A stretch of DNA of 64,000 bases from Euglena gracilis (taxonomy: Eukaryota; Euglenida; Euglenophyceae; Euglenales), in assembly GCA_039621445.1 (NCBI GenBank), contig CP154956.1, positions 20,797,295 through 20,861,294 on the forward strand, in the 5' to 3' direction. The notes beneath the pieces were generated by a model that searched no databases, was not told where the DNA came from, and worked only from the letters and a program-made list of their open reading frames with translations. A program made the translations under genes and the position numbers. Below, piece by piece: positions 54,901 to 64,000 of the stretch. The first letter of the stretch is position 1. Every line of letters begins with the position of its first letter.

Positions 54901-55510
54901 AGGAGAGGTGTTTGAATGCATTGAAAAGGAAATTGTCTTCTCTTGATGTGTTGGGTACCCCCAGGAGTTCAGGAGAGATTGTTTTGGTGACTGACAGTTC
55001 GGATTTGGGAGGTGGTTCAGCATTGTTTCAGTGGCAAACCTTCCAACAAACACAAATTCCTGATAATTTTCGAACCAGTGGTGTGAAGGTGGATGGAACC
55101 CTGAAAAACAACTACCCCGGTGAAATGAGGTTGGTGCCCTTGGGCCACTACAACTGGAATGGAGTGAGGCAAGAAAAAAATACACCACCTGGGAAAAGGA
55201 AATTTTCAGTGGTGTGCTGACCATTGCTTCACAAACAAGGATTTTGCAAAATCTGCCAATTGTGTGGATGACAGACAATGGAGCAGCCACCTCTTTTCTG
55301 AAGGGTGAACCCCCCCTCAACAAAAGACTGAGAAGGATGTATGTGTTTTTGCACCAGTTCAAACTGAATATCGTTCATGTGGCAGGTTGCAAAAATGAAT
55401 TGTGTGATTTTTTGTCTCGTGCTGATTTTGAGAACAAATTTGAAATTCATTTTGAGGAAGAAGCAAGGAACGCTTTTCAGAAAATGGATGTGCAGCTTGA
55501 CCTGTTTTAG
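54900..55510 (+). pseudogene. Q RNase H
   Basis: WRWTEKEERCLNALKRKL leads in, then IVLVTDSSDLGGGSALFQW (first Asp), YTTWEKEIFSGVLTIASQT in a shifted frame (Glu region), WMTDNGAATSFLKGE (Asp) and KLNIVHVAGCKNELCDFLSR. This is the Ty3-type RNase H used to remove RNA from the hybrid. One frameshift near 55190 and a TAG at 55508-55510 separate it from integrase. Confidence 0.75.
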
Positions 55511-55525
55511 CAGAAGATTTTCAGT

Positions 55526-57286
55526 TTGTCCCACAGAGTGCAAGTGTCAGAAAAGGATTATTTGAATTCAGAGCTGAAGGATTTTTGGGAAAAAGTGGAG
55601 GTTTCAAACCCCTGTTTCGTTGACAATGAGTTTTGGTTCAGATCTGCCAAGGCCATGTATTGTGAAGGAAAATTGGTTGTTCCATCTCATTTGTTGAAGG
55701 TTTGTTTGGATGAATGTCACAAGGCAAGCAAACATGTTGGTGCTGAAAGGACTTTGTTGTTCTTTTTGAGCCATTTTCAGTCCAAGGTTTCCAAGAAAGA
55801 CATGTTGGAAATTTGCAAGGCCATTGTGATTACCTGTGAAATTTGCACCCTTTCAAAACAAAACCGCCCCAGTGACCGTGGAAAGGTGGGTTCTTTACCG
55901 ATTCCAACAGTGAGCAATGAATTTTTGTGGTTGGATTTTGTGCAAGTGGACCCCTACAATGGTTTTGACTATGTGCTGACTTTGGTTGACAATTTGTCCC
56001 ATTTTTGCCAATTCATCCCCACACAGAAAACGGTAACCGGAGAAGGTGTTTTGAGGCTTATTTTGGACCGGTGGGTTTCTGCTTTTGGAAAACCATCTGT
56101 TGTGAGGCCTGACAACGACGTGCGATTCATACAGCCCAGTGGTTTTTACCAGACAGCCCTGAAAGCTCTCGACGTGAAATTATCGTTTTCTCTGCCCCGG
56201 AACCCCCGATCAAACGGTTTGGTTTAAAATGTCAATAAAATGTTCTTGCAGAATATGCGAGCATTGAGTCTGTCTTCGAAGGACAAAAATTGGGTGCAAC
56301 TGATCCCGTATTGCACATTTTTGATGAATTAACAGATTTCCCCCACAACAATGTTGTCACCCCATGAAATGTTTTTGGGCAGACCAGCTTGGAGGTTGGA
56401 ATTACCCCCAGAACCGGTGACAAATCCAGAAACCCATTCTTGGCTTTTGACCCAGATGGAAATTCAAGACAGAGCTTCCCAGAGATTGAAAGAATTGCGG
56501 AAAAAAGATTTTGAGAGTGCCAACAAAGGGAGGGTACCACCAAAAATTGAAGAAGATGACTATGTTTTGGTGCACAACAAAAGATGGCCAAACAAATCAT
56601 GGCCCAAGCTTTCCCCCCCCTGGCAAGGACCTTTTCGGGTTCTCAAATCGAGGTTCAATTCAGTGCAAATTGCAAGCAGTCCATCTTTGGGAGGGGTCAT
56701 TGATGTCTCTTTGGGTTTGTGCAAAAAGTTGGAGGTTGCTTTGCATGAAGAAAGCCTTTTGGAAGAAGACCCAGACCTTTTGACCGGTGAAGTGGTTGTG
56801 GGAGACCCAGTGGAGGGTGACACCCCCATGCCAGACCAGGGAGGGGATCCCCCCCTTCAGATGTCAGAAAAAGAACAAGCACAATTGGGTTTCTACAATG
56901 TTTACAAGATTTTGAAGCACAAGTACCAAGGGGGATGGAAATTTTTGGTTTGGTGGGAGAATTTTCCGGCAAGCAGCAGTACATGGGAGCCTGTGGCTTC
57001 CTTTGTGCAACCAGGAGGCAGAATGAATGAGGTTTTCAAGAATTATTGTGTGGATCACAATTTACAATCGATCCTACGCCAGGAGCTCAGAATGTTTTGC
57101 GACGTTTCAGAATGTGAATGGGAGTTGGCATCTCAAGAGACAGCCTGGCCTCCCCCCAAATGTTTTGATCGTGCTTTCAGTCACGTGGGAGGAAAGTTAA
57201 GCCCCCCAGGGGGCCTTTTGGATGATTTTTCGGGTCAGGAGACACCAACCCGCCTCGCCATGGGTGGATTGTTGTTTAACCTTTGA
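55526..57286 (+). pseudogene. Q integrase with chromodomain
   Basis: HHCC zinc domain: LDECHKASKHVGAERTLLFF with ITCEICTLSKQNRPS. Catalytic core: LWLDFVQVDPYNGFDY (Asp), VVRPDNDVRFIQPSGFY (Asp), then NGLV followed by TAA (56225-56227) exactly where copy P has the third catalytic residue (NGLVENVNK). A second TAA occurs near 56330. After that MLSPHEMFLGRPAWRLE, VLVHNKRWPNKSWPKL and the chromodomain GFYNVYKILKHKYQGGWKFL with VWWENFPASSSTWEP (56893-57060). Chromodomains guide integration to marked chromatin in chromoviruses. Confidence 0.86.
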
Positions 57287-57571
57287 AGGCTTTCAGTCAC
57301 AAACCTCCCATTGATGCGAGGAGTTCAGCCCAGGTTTGTGTTACTTTTGAATGGCAAGCCAACCACGAAGTGAAGGGACCACGGTGAACGTCGGAAGTAA
57401 CCTCTTTTACCTTCCTTTGTGTTGCCATTTGTCGTTCTGAACCTTTTTTGTGGACAATTCGTGTTGAACACCATTCATTCGTGCTTGAACCATAGTAAAG
57501 CCACTTTGTTTGTGGTGTGATGCCGTTTCGTCCTGTGCTTGTTGCGCCGCGTCCTCCGGCATGGGGGGCGT
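57287..57571 (+). other. Q 3' untranslated region and polypurine tract
   Basis: No frame. It is conserved with 49295-49650 (inverted) of copy P. It ends ccggcatggggggcgtg just before the LTR. Confidence 0.65.
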
Positions 57572-57643
57572 GTGTGGACTATTTACTAACCGCCTGAACC
57601 GAACTCTGTATTCCTAATTCGAACCTTTCCTCCTGTGCAGACT
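57572..57643 (+). repeat. 3' LTR of Q, left part
   Basis: TGTGGACTATTTACTAACC to gtgcagact, matching 50709-50781. It ends with the 6-bp target duplication cagact (57638-57643). Confidence 0.85.
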
Positions 57644-58037
57644 TGTGTGGTTGGGTCCTCGGCTCAGTGTGTTGTGACAGCCCTTGTCCAATGACACTTG
57701 GGGTGACAAACTTCTGGCCCAGGCCAACCTGTAATGTGCAATGCTGGACAGCCTCCTACTGCCAACTTGGGCTTTTCCACTGGCATTTTCCCACTGCATC
57801 ACTGGAGTTTCCAAAATCTTTCGCACAGCAGGGGAACAAATCTTGAAGATCTTTGCCAATGCCCATGAACAAGTCCAAGCAAACTGATACACTGTTTGCC
57901 ATAGGCTGCCACTGTAATACAGAATGAAACACAGAATTCCCAGATTAAGATTTTGGCTGAACACTTTTTTTCTGGCAATGCCTAATTCAGAAAACTCTGG
58001 AGATTGATCTTAAAAAGGCTGTCCGCCACACACACCC
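57644..58037 (+). repeat. Direct repeat X1
   Basis: About 394 bases, nearly identical to X2 at 58597-58990 (only a few mismatches by eye). It ends in CACACACACC. Confidence 0.92.
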
Positions 58038-58596
58038 CCCTTCCTGAACAATTGCTGCGCAATTGCCCAAGCATTCGCAGCACAGCGGACAGACGAGCCA
58101 CTTAGCCCCGCGCAGAACATGCAGAACAGAAAGAAATACGCAGAAGACGAAGGCGGAGAAAACGATCAAACCGTGACATTTAATGCCGCAGAACACCTCC
58201 AGCAGACAGCATCACATCAATGCCAAATCTTCACGGCAGAGGGTTTTATCGGTTAACCCACAACCCATGGCAATGCCAACAACTGGGCTGTCCAAGGCAC
58301 CAAACGACCACCATCTCCTTCTCCAGTACGTGCCTCACGGCTCATCTCGATGCTCCACCGGTGCTCGATTCTGTTGTACGTGCCTCACGGCTCATCACCA
58401 TCTCCAGTTCAATGACAATGACATGCAATCTTCAATGACATCTGCAGCAATGTACAGTGCAAAGTACTGCCATCAGCTGCAGCCAGTGGCCCACCAATGA
58501 CAATGTAATGACAGTCCACCAGATCACCATCAGAGTGTCAATCCCCTTCGTGGCCCAACATGATCGTTTGTACTGGACAAATCTCATATCAGTTTG
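58038..58596. other. Spacer Y of insertion R
   Basis: It contains a short local duplication cgtgcctcacggctcatc (near 58328 and 58379). No coding motif recognised. Confidence 0.55.
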
Positions 58597-58990
58597 TGTG
58601 TGCTTGGGTCCTCGGCTCAGTGTGTTGTGACAGCCCTTGTCCAATGACACTTGGGGTGACAAACTTCTGGCCCAAGGCCAACCTGTAATGTGCAATGCTG
58701 GACAGCCTCCTACTGCCAACTTGGGCTTTTCCACTGGCATTTTCCCACTGCATCACTGGAGTTTCCAAAATCTTTCGCACAGCAGGGGAACAAATCTTGA
58801 AGATCTTTGCCAATGCCCATGAACAAGTCCAAGCAAACTGATACACTGTTTGCCATAGGCTGCCACTGTAATACAGAATGAAACACAGAATTCCCAGATT
58901 AAGATTTTGGCTGAACGCTTTTTTTCTGGCAATGCCTAATTCAGAAATCTCTGGAGATTGATCTTAAAAAGGCTGTCCGCCACACACACC
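58597..58990 (+). repeat. Direct repeat X2
   Basis: Partner of X1 (57644-58037). Confidence 0.92.
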
Positions 58991-59223
58991 TTCAGGCATG
59001 CTGTAGGCCTGGTCTCGGATTCAGGCTTAAGATGCGTCCAGTCAGTATCCGTCACTTGGTAGCTTCACTACACCAGTCGCTCGACTCACGGTGGAAACCA
59101 GGGGAGTGCCACAAGGGTTCCTCTCGTACTACCATGTGATGCCATTGTCACGCCCACTGGACCCAGCAGCAGCCCGAAGGATGCTGCCGGGGCCGTTGCC
59201 ACGGGTGCCACCACTGTTTCCTC

Positions 59224-59772
59224 TCATATGTGGTGGATGGCAGTTTGGGTAGACCCCATCTGGGGTCCCACCCAGGTTGTTGTGGCTGTGTTCTGAGTTT
59301 CGGTTTCGTCTGCCCACATGAACAAGCCCCGAGTCCGGGACTGTGGGTTTTGTTGTGTCCTCTCTGGCTGTTGAGTCGGCTGGGTTGGCTGTGGTGCTGG
59401 GCTTGTCGGGTTTGTCGCAAGTGCTGGGCTGATCGGGACCGCAGTCGGTCGTTCTGTTTGTCGAGTCAGTTGGGCAATTAACGGTGTCAAGGCAGTTTTT
59501 AGTTCTTGCTGGATGAGCTGCCCCACCAGGGAAGCCGGGTTAACGGTCCCCAGTGCTGCAGCTCCTCCTTCCGTTTTTGGGTGTGGTGTTTCGTCCCCCC
59601 ACTGCTGGCTGCTCTGGCTGAACATACCTGTCAGGGGTTGTGGGGTCCCCGTCCCCGTTTGACAGGCCTGGGGTTCTGGGGTCCACGTCCCTTGGTTTCC
59701 TGCGGGCTGGCCCCTCAGGGCTGGCCCCTCAGGGCTGGCCTTTGGCAGATTTCCCATCTCCCAATCTGGCAT
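59224..59772 (-). CDS. Pro/Gln/Thr-rich ORF in insertion R, 182 aa
   Basis: The minus-strand frame begins MPDWEMGNLPKASPEGPAL. It has a helical stretch LVGQLIQQELKTALTPLIAQ and then Pro/Thr/Gln-rich text (APQPTQPTQQPERTQQNPQS). The composition resembles a gag or an unstructured structural protein. No conserved domain. The start lies inside repeat W1, so the frame may begin elsewhere. Confidence 0.35.
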   Translation of the reverse strand: MPDWEMGNLPKASPEGPALRGQPAGNQGTWTPEPQACQTGTGTPQPLTGMFSQSSQQWGDETPHPKTEGGAAALGTVNPASLVGQLIQQELKTALTPLIAQLTRQTERPTAVPISPALATNPTSPAPQPTQPTQQPERTQQNPQSRTRGLFMWADETETQNTATTTWVGPQMGSTQTAIHHI

Positions 59773-60061
59773 CTCTCAGGGGGGGATACCCCCTGCCTGT
59801 GGCTTTGGCCTTTCCACCTGGTGGATTTTGAAATCTTGACATCTCCAAATATTTCTGTAAAACGTTTCCAAATCCAAATCTTCAACTTGCAGAAGACAAC
59901 GCCAGACGAGCTCAAACAATACATGGAGTTTGCCACCTGCACACAAACAAATCACAGGTGAAATTGTAATTGGCAACTCCTAATTGTCATTTGCTAAATC
60001 CTAAAACCAAAATCACAGCACATTTCCAGGGAAAGGCAATGCAAGGCCTTAGCGGCGCTCA
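59737..60061 (+). repeat. Direct repeat W1
   Basis: About 325 bases from ggcctttggcagatttccca to agcggcgctca, repeated at 60934-61263 with a few differences and a 4-base insertion in the second copy (tgca before caagacaacg). Confidence 0.92.
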
Positions 60062-60568
60062 CACTCCCCTTCTCCGGCGAGATTTTTCGGGGTTTTGGAC
60101 CCGAAAAATCGAGAAAACACACAAGCGACGTTAGGCCGTGCAGTGGAAACCCGGTCCCGCCCCCTTGGGCTGCCATGTCCAGACTTCGTGGTTTCCGCTC
60201 TCTTCTTTTCGGGAAACCGTGGAAGCTCGACATGACTTCCCGAAGGGGGGGTAGCCGAGCCCCGCCGTACACCGTGTCCCAGAGCCCGAAGGCCCCCTTG
60301 AAGCGGTCCACAGTGCAGGCAGGCCAGAAAAAATACATGTCGAATTGGCCACATAAAATCTGACAGACATCTCCACAAGCCACTTGGGCATCACAGCCAC
60401 GGCACCAACTGGGCATCACCACCACTCAGCCATCGGGCGGGTCGCCACAGACATGTCGAAGTCGGGCACAGCCACCACAGAGACAGGGGTAGAAAAAATA
60501 CCACAGGCAAGGCGAGCCACACAGCCACACAGGACTGGGCATCAGCCTGCCAGACAGAGAGCTGCAGA

Positions 60569-61045
60569 TCAACATTGCAATGCCCTGGCCACAGCCAAGG
60601 CCTTCCGCCGTCGTCTTCTCTTTGCAGATTTCGATGGCAACATGCCGTTTGTAGCCCCAGGCTCTCCAGCACTGCAAATTGAGACAATCTCATCACGATC
60701 CAGAGCCATCCATGGCTCCATCTGGATTGCCACAGATCTTGTCTTGCCATCTGGCTGTTCCTCAACACTCAGCCTCAGGCACCCAATGCGCCTCACAGGC
60801 ATGGCCTTCAGAGCCTTCATCTGATGACACTTGCAATCGCACCCAGTGTGCTCACCAGAACAGCATGAATATCCCAGTAATGGACAAACATGATGTACTG
60901 TTTGTGAAGGCCCAGGGTCCGGCACAGGACGCTGGCCTTTGCCAGATTTCCCATCTCCCAATCTGGCATCTCTCAGGGGGGGATACCCCCTGCCTGTGGC
61001 TTTGGCCTTTCCACCTGGTGGATTTTGAAATCTTGACATCTCCAA
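60569..61045 (-). CDS. Unrecognised ORF in insertion R, 158 aa
   Basis: The minus-strand frame starts in W2 (MEMSRFQNPPGGKAKATG). It includes a Cys/His-rich stretch YSCCSGEHTGCDCKCHQMK and a more ordinary protein-like stretch (MPVRRIGCLRLSVEEQPDGK, then SVAIQMEPWMALDRDEIVSI), ending in a basic tail SAKRRRRRKALAVARALQC. It could be the real coding part of R or a fragment. No family recognised. Confidence 0.4.
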   Translation of the reverse strand: MEMSRFQNPPGGKAKATGRGYPPLRDARLGDGKSGKGQRPVPDPGPSQTVHHVCPLLGYSCCSGEHTGCDCKCHQMKALKAMPVRRIGCLRLSVEEQPDGKTRSVAIQMEPWMALDRDEIVSICSAGEPGATNGMLPSKSAKRRRRRKALAVARALQC

Positions 61046-61263
61046 ATATTTCTGTAAAATGTTTCCAAATCCAAATCTTCAACTTGCAGTGCACAAGACA
61101 ACGCCAGACGAGCTCAAACAGTACATGGAGTTTGCCACCTGCACACAAACAAATCACAGGTGAAATTGTAATTGGCAACTCCTAATTGTCACTTGCTAAA
61201 TCCTAAAACCAAAATTACAGCACATTTCCAGGGAAAGGCAATGCAAGGCCTTAGCGGCGCTCA
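60934..61263 (+). repeat. Direct repeat W2
   Basis: Partner of W1. Its end (GCGCTCA) is the right end of insertion R, directly followed by the target duplication cagact. Confidence 0.92.
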
Positions 61264-61269
61264 CAGACT

Positions 61270-61389
61270 GCTGGCTCTGGTTATGTTTTTGCATTGATTG
61301 TGTTACGTCTTTGTGGACAATTGGGATATCAAGAAAAATTGGCAATCCGAGGATTTCAATAAAAACAAAGGAATATTCTGAGACGTCCA
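61270..61389 (+). repeat. 3' LTR of Q, right part
   Basis: gctggctctggttatgtttt to gagacgtcca, matching 50782-50899 with about three differences. Confidence 0.88.
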
Positions 61390-61507
61390 CTGTGTGTACA
61401 AAACCACAGGGCTGCCCGAATCGTACGTCGTTTTCAGGCCTCACAACAGATGGTTTTCAAAAAACAGAAATCCACCGGTCCAAAATAAGCCTCAAAACAC
61501 CTTCTCC
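61390..61507 (-). pseudogene. Ty3-family copy P: integrase core fragment
   Basis: Reverse complement of about 56037-56150 of Q (TGEGVLRLILDRWVS and the second-Asp block VRPENDVRF, with Asp replaced by Glu). It continues the copy P integrase that stops at 50708. To the right the match ends at 61507. Confidence 0.8.
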
Positions 61508-63480
61508 GGTTTATGTGGTCAGATTTTGCAACCAACCTTCCCGCTGCATGTTTTTCCTACCATTAGACCACGATAATATGGAAACCCACAAGTCTCATGA
61601 CTATAGGGGCCTCCTTGAACACCCAATCGGTTAACCCGATCGGTTAACTCTAACTAAATCCCAACGGCCTGAAGATATAGCGGTGCCGAGTAGCCGCCAA
61701 GCTGCACAACTTTTTCGTTTTCCACCAAGTGTGTCGACTTCAGAATCCCCTGCACACCCCCCAGCAGCTACCCCAACCGACACCGGCTTATAAACTGACA
61801 CCCACACAAACACGCATTACAGGCACCAACCCTCCTACCAATGCGGTCAATGTCGGGGAATCTCCGCTTATTATGATTTTGATTGTGTATGTCTTGATCA
61901 AACTCCCAAACTAATCCGACTGGATCCCACAACAGGTAATTTACTCTCTTGGTAGTGGTACGGATTTAATAGATAACCAAATGTTTCTTACACTTGGTTT
62001 CATGGGTAACACACCAATATCTACACTTGGTAGTTTTTCACACTCCACAACTCCATTTGGCACTTCTTCGCAATTCACGAATGTGATTCGAGCACTGCAG
62101 TGCAAAAGCGTAGTCTATCTTTTCAGATTTGCGCGTAGTGCTCCCCATGCGCATATCGCGTTTACCTCTTCTTGCACGTGTCGACCTTCACGCACATAGT
62201 GCGAATTCTGCGCATATCGCGCACTCCGCGCTATGGCGCATCACCAATGACTGGGTATATGCCCAACACACCCGTGCCTCCATGGATCTAGTCCTATGGC
62301 CGTGTGTGTGGATGATACACAACTCCGATGTCCTGTGTTACAGCATCTTCCCCCTTCAGGGTGTTGAGCAGATCTGCAAGTACACGAAGGACACCTGGAA
62401 TGCTATTCAGTTTGGTCAATATATATTTTTGAACATTGGTTTTCAAAAATCGCTGATATGACGGATTCTTTTTATTTGACCTTACAAACTGGTTTTACTG
62501 GTTTTACTGGTTTTAAAATATCCGCTATCGAGGAAAAGGTCCTCGTTTCGGGGAGGGAAGGGGGATGAGAGCACCGAGGATGAATTGGCAGAACACAGGA
62601 ATGTGATTCGCGCGATACGTGCCATTTCCTCTAGGAAGTTCACCATAGGCCACAAAGCCGGCTGCGATATGGAGTAGGGGGGTCTGAGGACTGAGGGCAC
62701 GGACCTCTGGGCTGATGAACAGATGGATGTAGGAACTGATCACCCCCCCCGCCAATCGGACGTTTTTTCCGGAACCGGAAAATTTTCGTGTCCACCACTC
62801 CCTGCGCGAAAGTTTTGCTTGGAATGCTGATTAAAGGAATCAAAGTTAATGTAACGGTTGGCGCGACAACAATTTTATGACGGGGAGGACGATGTCCAAA
62901 ACACATCTGAAGTCACCACCGCACATGGGGCTGCTGTCAGCGGTCATAATTGTGATTTCATTCTTGGCATGAGCCAAGAGGGGGGTGGGTAAAATTTCTT
63001 TGCGGAAAAGAAGAGGGATTCGACTCCCTGTGGCGACTAAAATTTCGGCATGTGCACAAAAGTTTTAAGTTTTCATTTCTGCTTGGACCAAACGTTCAAT
63101 GAGGGGTACACAAAGCGAAGGGTCGGGTGCCCCCACAATGCCAAACGTTTTTGGGTACTTGGTCATTCGAGGCAAATATCGCCGGGTCAGGTGTCATTTT
63201 AAGTTTTCCTTCCTACGGCAACACCGATCGGTGGTGGATTATCCTTAACACGGTTTGTGCACCACCCCCCGCGCACGAACGACGCCCCAAAACATATCCT
63301 CAAGGACGTCAGCCAGGACTTCCCCCCGCATTTCCACAACGTTTTGCACAACCGAAAACACCGTTTTCTACCCTAGGCGTAAAGAAAAAGCTGCCTCTTT
63401 ACCCAACTGCACCTTTACCGCTCGCTTCCCATGCAGTAGGAAAAGCCAGTAGCTTAACCCCGCACGGTTTGCTGGGTTTC
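61508..63480. other. AT-richer region with interrupted frames, unidentified
   Basis: Short open stretches lie in changing plus-strand frames. One near 61840-61954 has coding-like text (YDFDCVCLDQTPKLIRLD), another near 61936-62100 (LTLGFMGNTPISTLGSFSHS). Frames at 62129-62461 and 63127-63492 are open too. Codon use is more A/T-rich than in the host exons. A cluster of gcgcatatcgcg-like palindromes lies at 62145-62240. I recognise no family. Confidence 0.35.
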
Positions 63481-63686
63481 AAGACGAATTGATGCATTCT
63501 CTTTATACGCGCATTTGCGATTACCGCGACATTGGTCACAACCTTCTAACGCCTTTGATAAATTTTTGGGGAGACACTATCCTATGGATGTATCTTGCCC
63601 TAAAACTTATCCCGCTTGTTGCAGATAAGTTTTTTTGACGATCAAGCGTCAGTCACATTCATTGTACCTGTGAGTCCCGAAGCGTA

Positions 63687-63860
63687 ATGGCTTCACAATT
63701 TGACTTATGGTGGGACCTTCTTTGGTGGGACCTACAAAACGATGTTAATCTATTCCAGAATTTCCGTGGCGTAGTGTTTCCACCTTTCCAAGAAATCGTT
63801 TTTCGTGTTTGTTTCTTTGACGCATTTACCGTTTTCCCAAACTCCCATCCTGAATGTTAG
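63687..63860 (+). CDS. Short unidentified ORF, 57 aa
   Basis: ATG at 63687 and TAG at 63858-63860. It begins MASQFDLWWDLLWWDLQNDV, rich in Trp and Phe. A second open stretch in another frame (63847-63984, 45 codons, with ILNVSVLDHTDHVGPDPVF) overlaps its end and closes with TAG, which looks like one coding region broken by a frameshift. The upstream frame ending near 63638 (ILWMYLALKLIPLVADKFF) may be related. Function unknown. Confidence 0.3.
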   Translation: MASQFDLWWDLLWWDLQNDVNLFQNFRGVVFPPFQEIVFRVCFFDAFTVFPNSHPEC

Positions 63861-64000
63861 TGTGTTAGATCATACCGACCATGTGGGGCCCGATCCGGTC
63901 TTTCTCCATACTTCCGTAGGCATTTCCTGTTCTCCCCCCCATGTGGTTGATGTGACCCATAAACAGTTCACGCTTGCGATTTAGACCCCGCTCTTCGCTG

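Larger units (their letters stand above)
57644..61263. mobile_element. Insertion R, 3.62 kb, TG...CA, with 6-bp target duplication
   Basis: It starts TGTGTGGTTGGG and ends GCGGCGCTCA. The flanks cagact (57638-57643) and cagact (61264-61269) are identical, and removing the block restores the Q LTR. Inside are two kinds of direct repeats: X (57644-58037, 58597-58990) and W (59737-60061, 60934-61263), in the order X1-Y-X2-Z-W1-V-W2. X2-Z-W1 begins TG and ends CA like a full LTR of about 1.46 kb, with X1 a partial left copy and W2 a partial right copy. No RT, integrase or transposase is visible, so its class is open; a large-LTR non-autonomous element is my guess. Confidence 0.72.
50709..61389 (+). 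mobile_element. Ty3/gypsy chromovirus-like retrotransposon Q, with a 3.6-kb insertion in its 3' LTR
   Basis: LTRs of about 191 bases start TG and end CA: 50709-50899, and 57572-57643 plus 61270-61389. The two differ at about six positions. Flanks show a 5-bp near-duplication ctgtc/ctgtg. Inside are gag, protease, MT-like domain, RT, RNase H, integrase and chromodomain on the plus strand. After the 5' LTR, ttggtcgcagagg may be the tRNA primer site. Before the 3' LTR, catggggggcgtg is a plausible polypurine tract. It is inserted in the integrase of copy P. Without insertion R it would be about 7.05 kb. Confidence 0.88.

Noticed and set aside
1-64000. CRISPR arrays, rRNA, tRNA, bacterial operons
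   Set aside because: The tandem repeats lack spacer structure, no cloverleaf or rRNA core was seen, and introns and LTR/DIRS elements point to a eukaryote.

Overview
The window looks like nuclear DNA of an intron-rich, repeat-bloated eukaryote. Three sets of short exons have GT-AG borders and phases that join, there are AATAAA signals, interstitial TTAGGG runs, long microsatellites, very long G or C tracts, and layers of retrotransposons. Nothing looks prokaryotic and I found no CRISPR array, rRNA or tRNA. I cannot name the species; a protist, alga or early-branching animal with a large genome fits, but that is inference.

Region 1 (1-21.2 kb) carries host genes on the plus strand. Exons at 232, 5369, 6740 and 7064 encode the CRAL-TRIO part of a GDAP2-like protein. 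Exons from 15119 to 19010 encode a protein starting MGCCCS, a likely lipid-modified membrane anchor. Exons at 19880, 20090 and 21115 give the acidic, proline/alanine-rich end of another protein, or of the same one. The introns hold microsatellites, a 278-bp foldback element, a ~198-bp tandem repeat, a hAT-type MITE with a clean 8-bp target duplication, palindromes and homopolymers.

Region 2 (21.4-32.6 kb) is a nest of DIRS-type (tyrosine recombinase) retrotransposons. Old minus-strand copy A is split in its gag by plus-strand copy B. B is split at its 5' end by copy C (21951-26537, minus strand). C has inverted terminal repeats, an internal complementary region, gag, reverse transcriptase, RNase H, a methyltransferase-like domain and a tyrosine recombinase.

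Region 3 (32.6-48 kb) is a graveyard: more DIRS fragments (32.9-34.0 and 35.0-39.05 kb), a Ty3-type pol remnant, a reverse transcriptase pseudogene of another type (42.3-43.2 kb), and minisatellites with open reading frames.

Region 4 (48.2-61.5 kb) is a second nest, built from one Ty3/gypsy chromovirus-like family. Minus-strand copy P is cut in its integrase by complete copy Q (50709-61389). The 3' LTR of Q is cut by a 3.62-kb insertion R (57644-61263) with a 6-bp target duplication. Q has gag with a zinc knuckle, protease, a DIRS-style methyltransferase-like domain, RT, RNase H, integrase and chromodomain, but it is inactivated by stops and by lost catalytic residues.

Region 5 (61.5-64 kb) is more AT-rich, with short interrupted reading frames I cannot identify.
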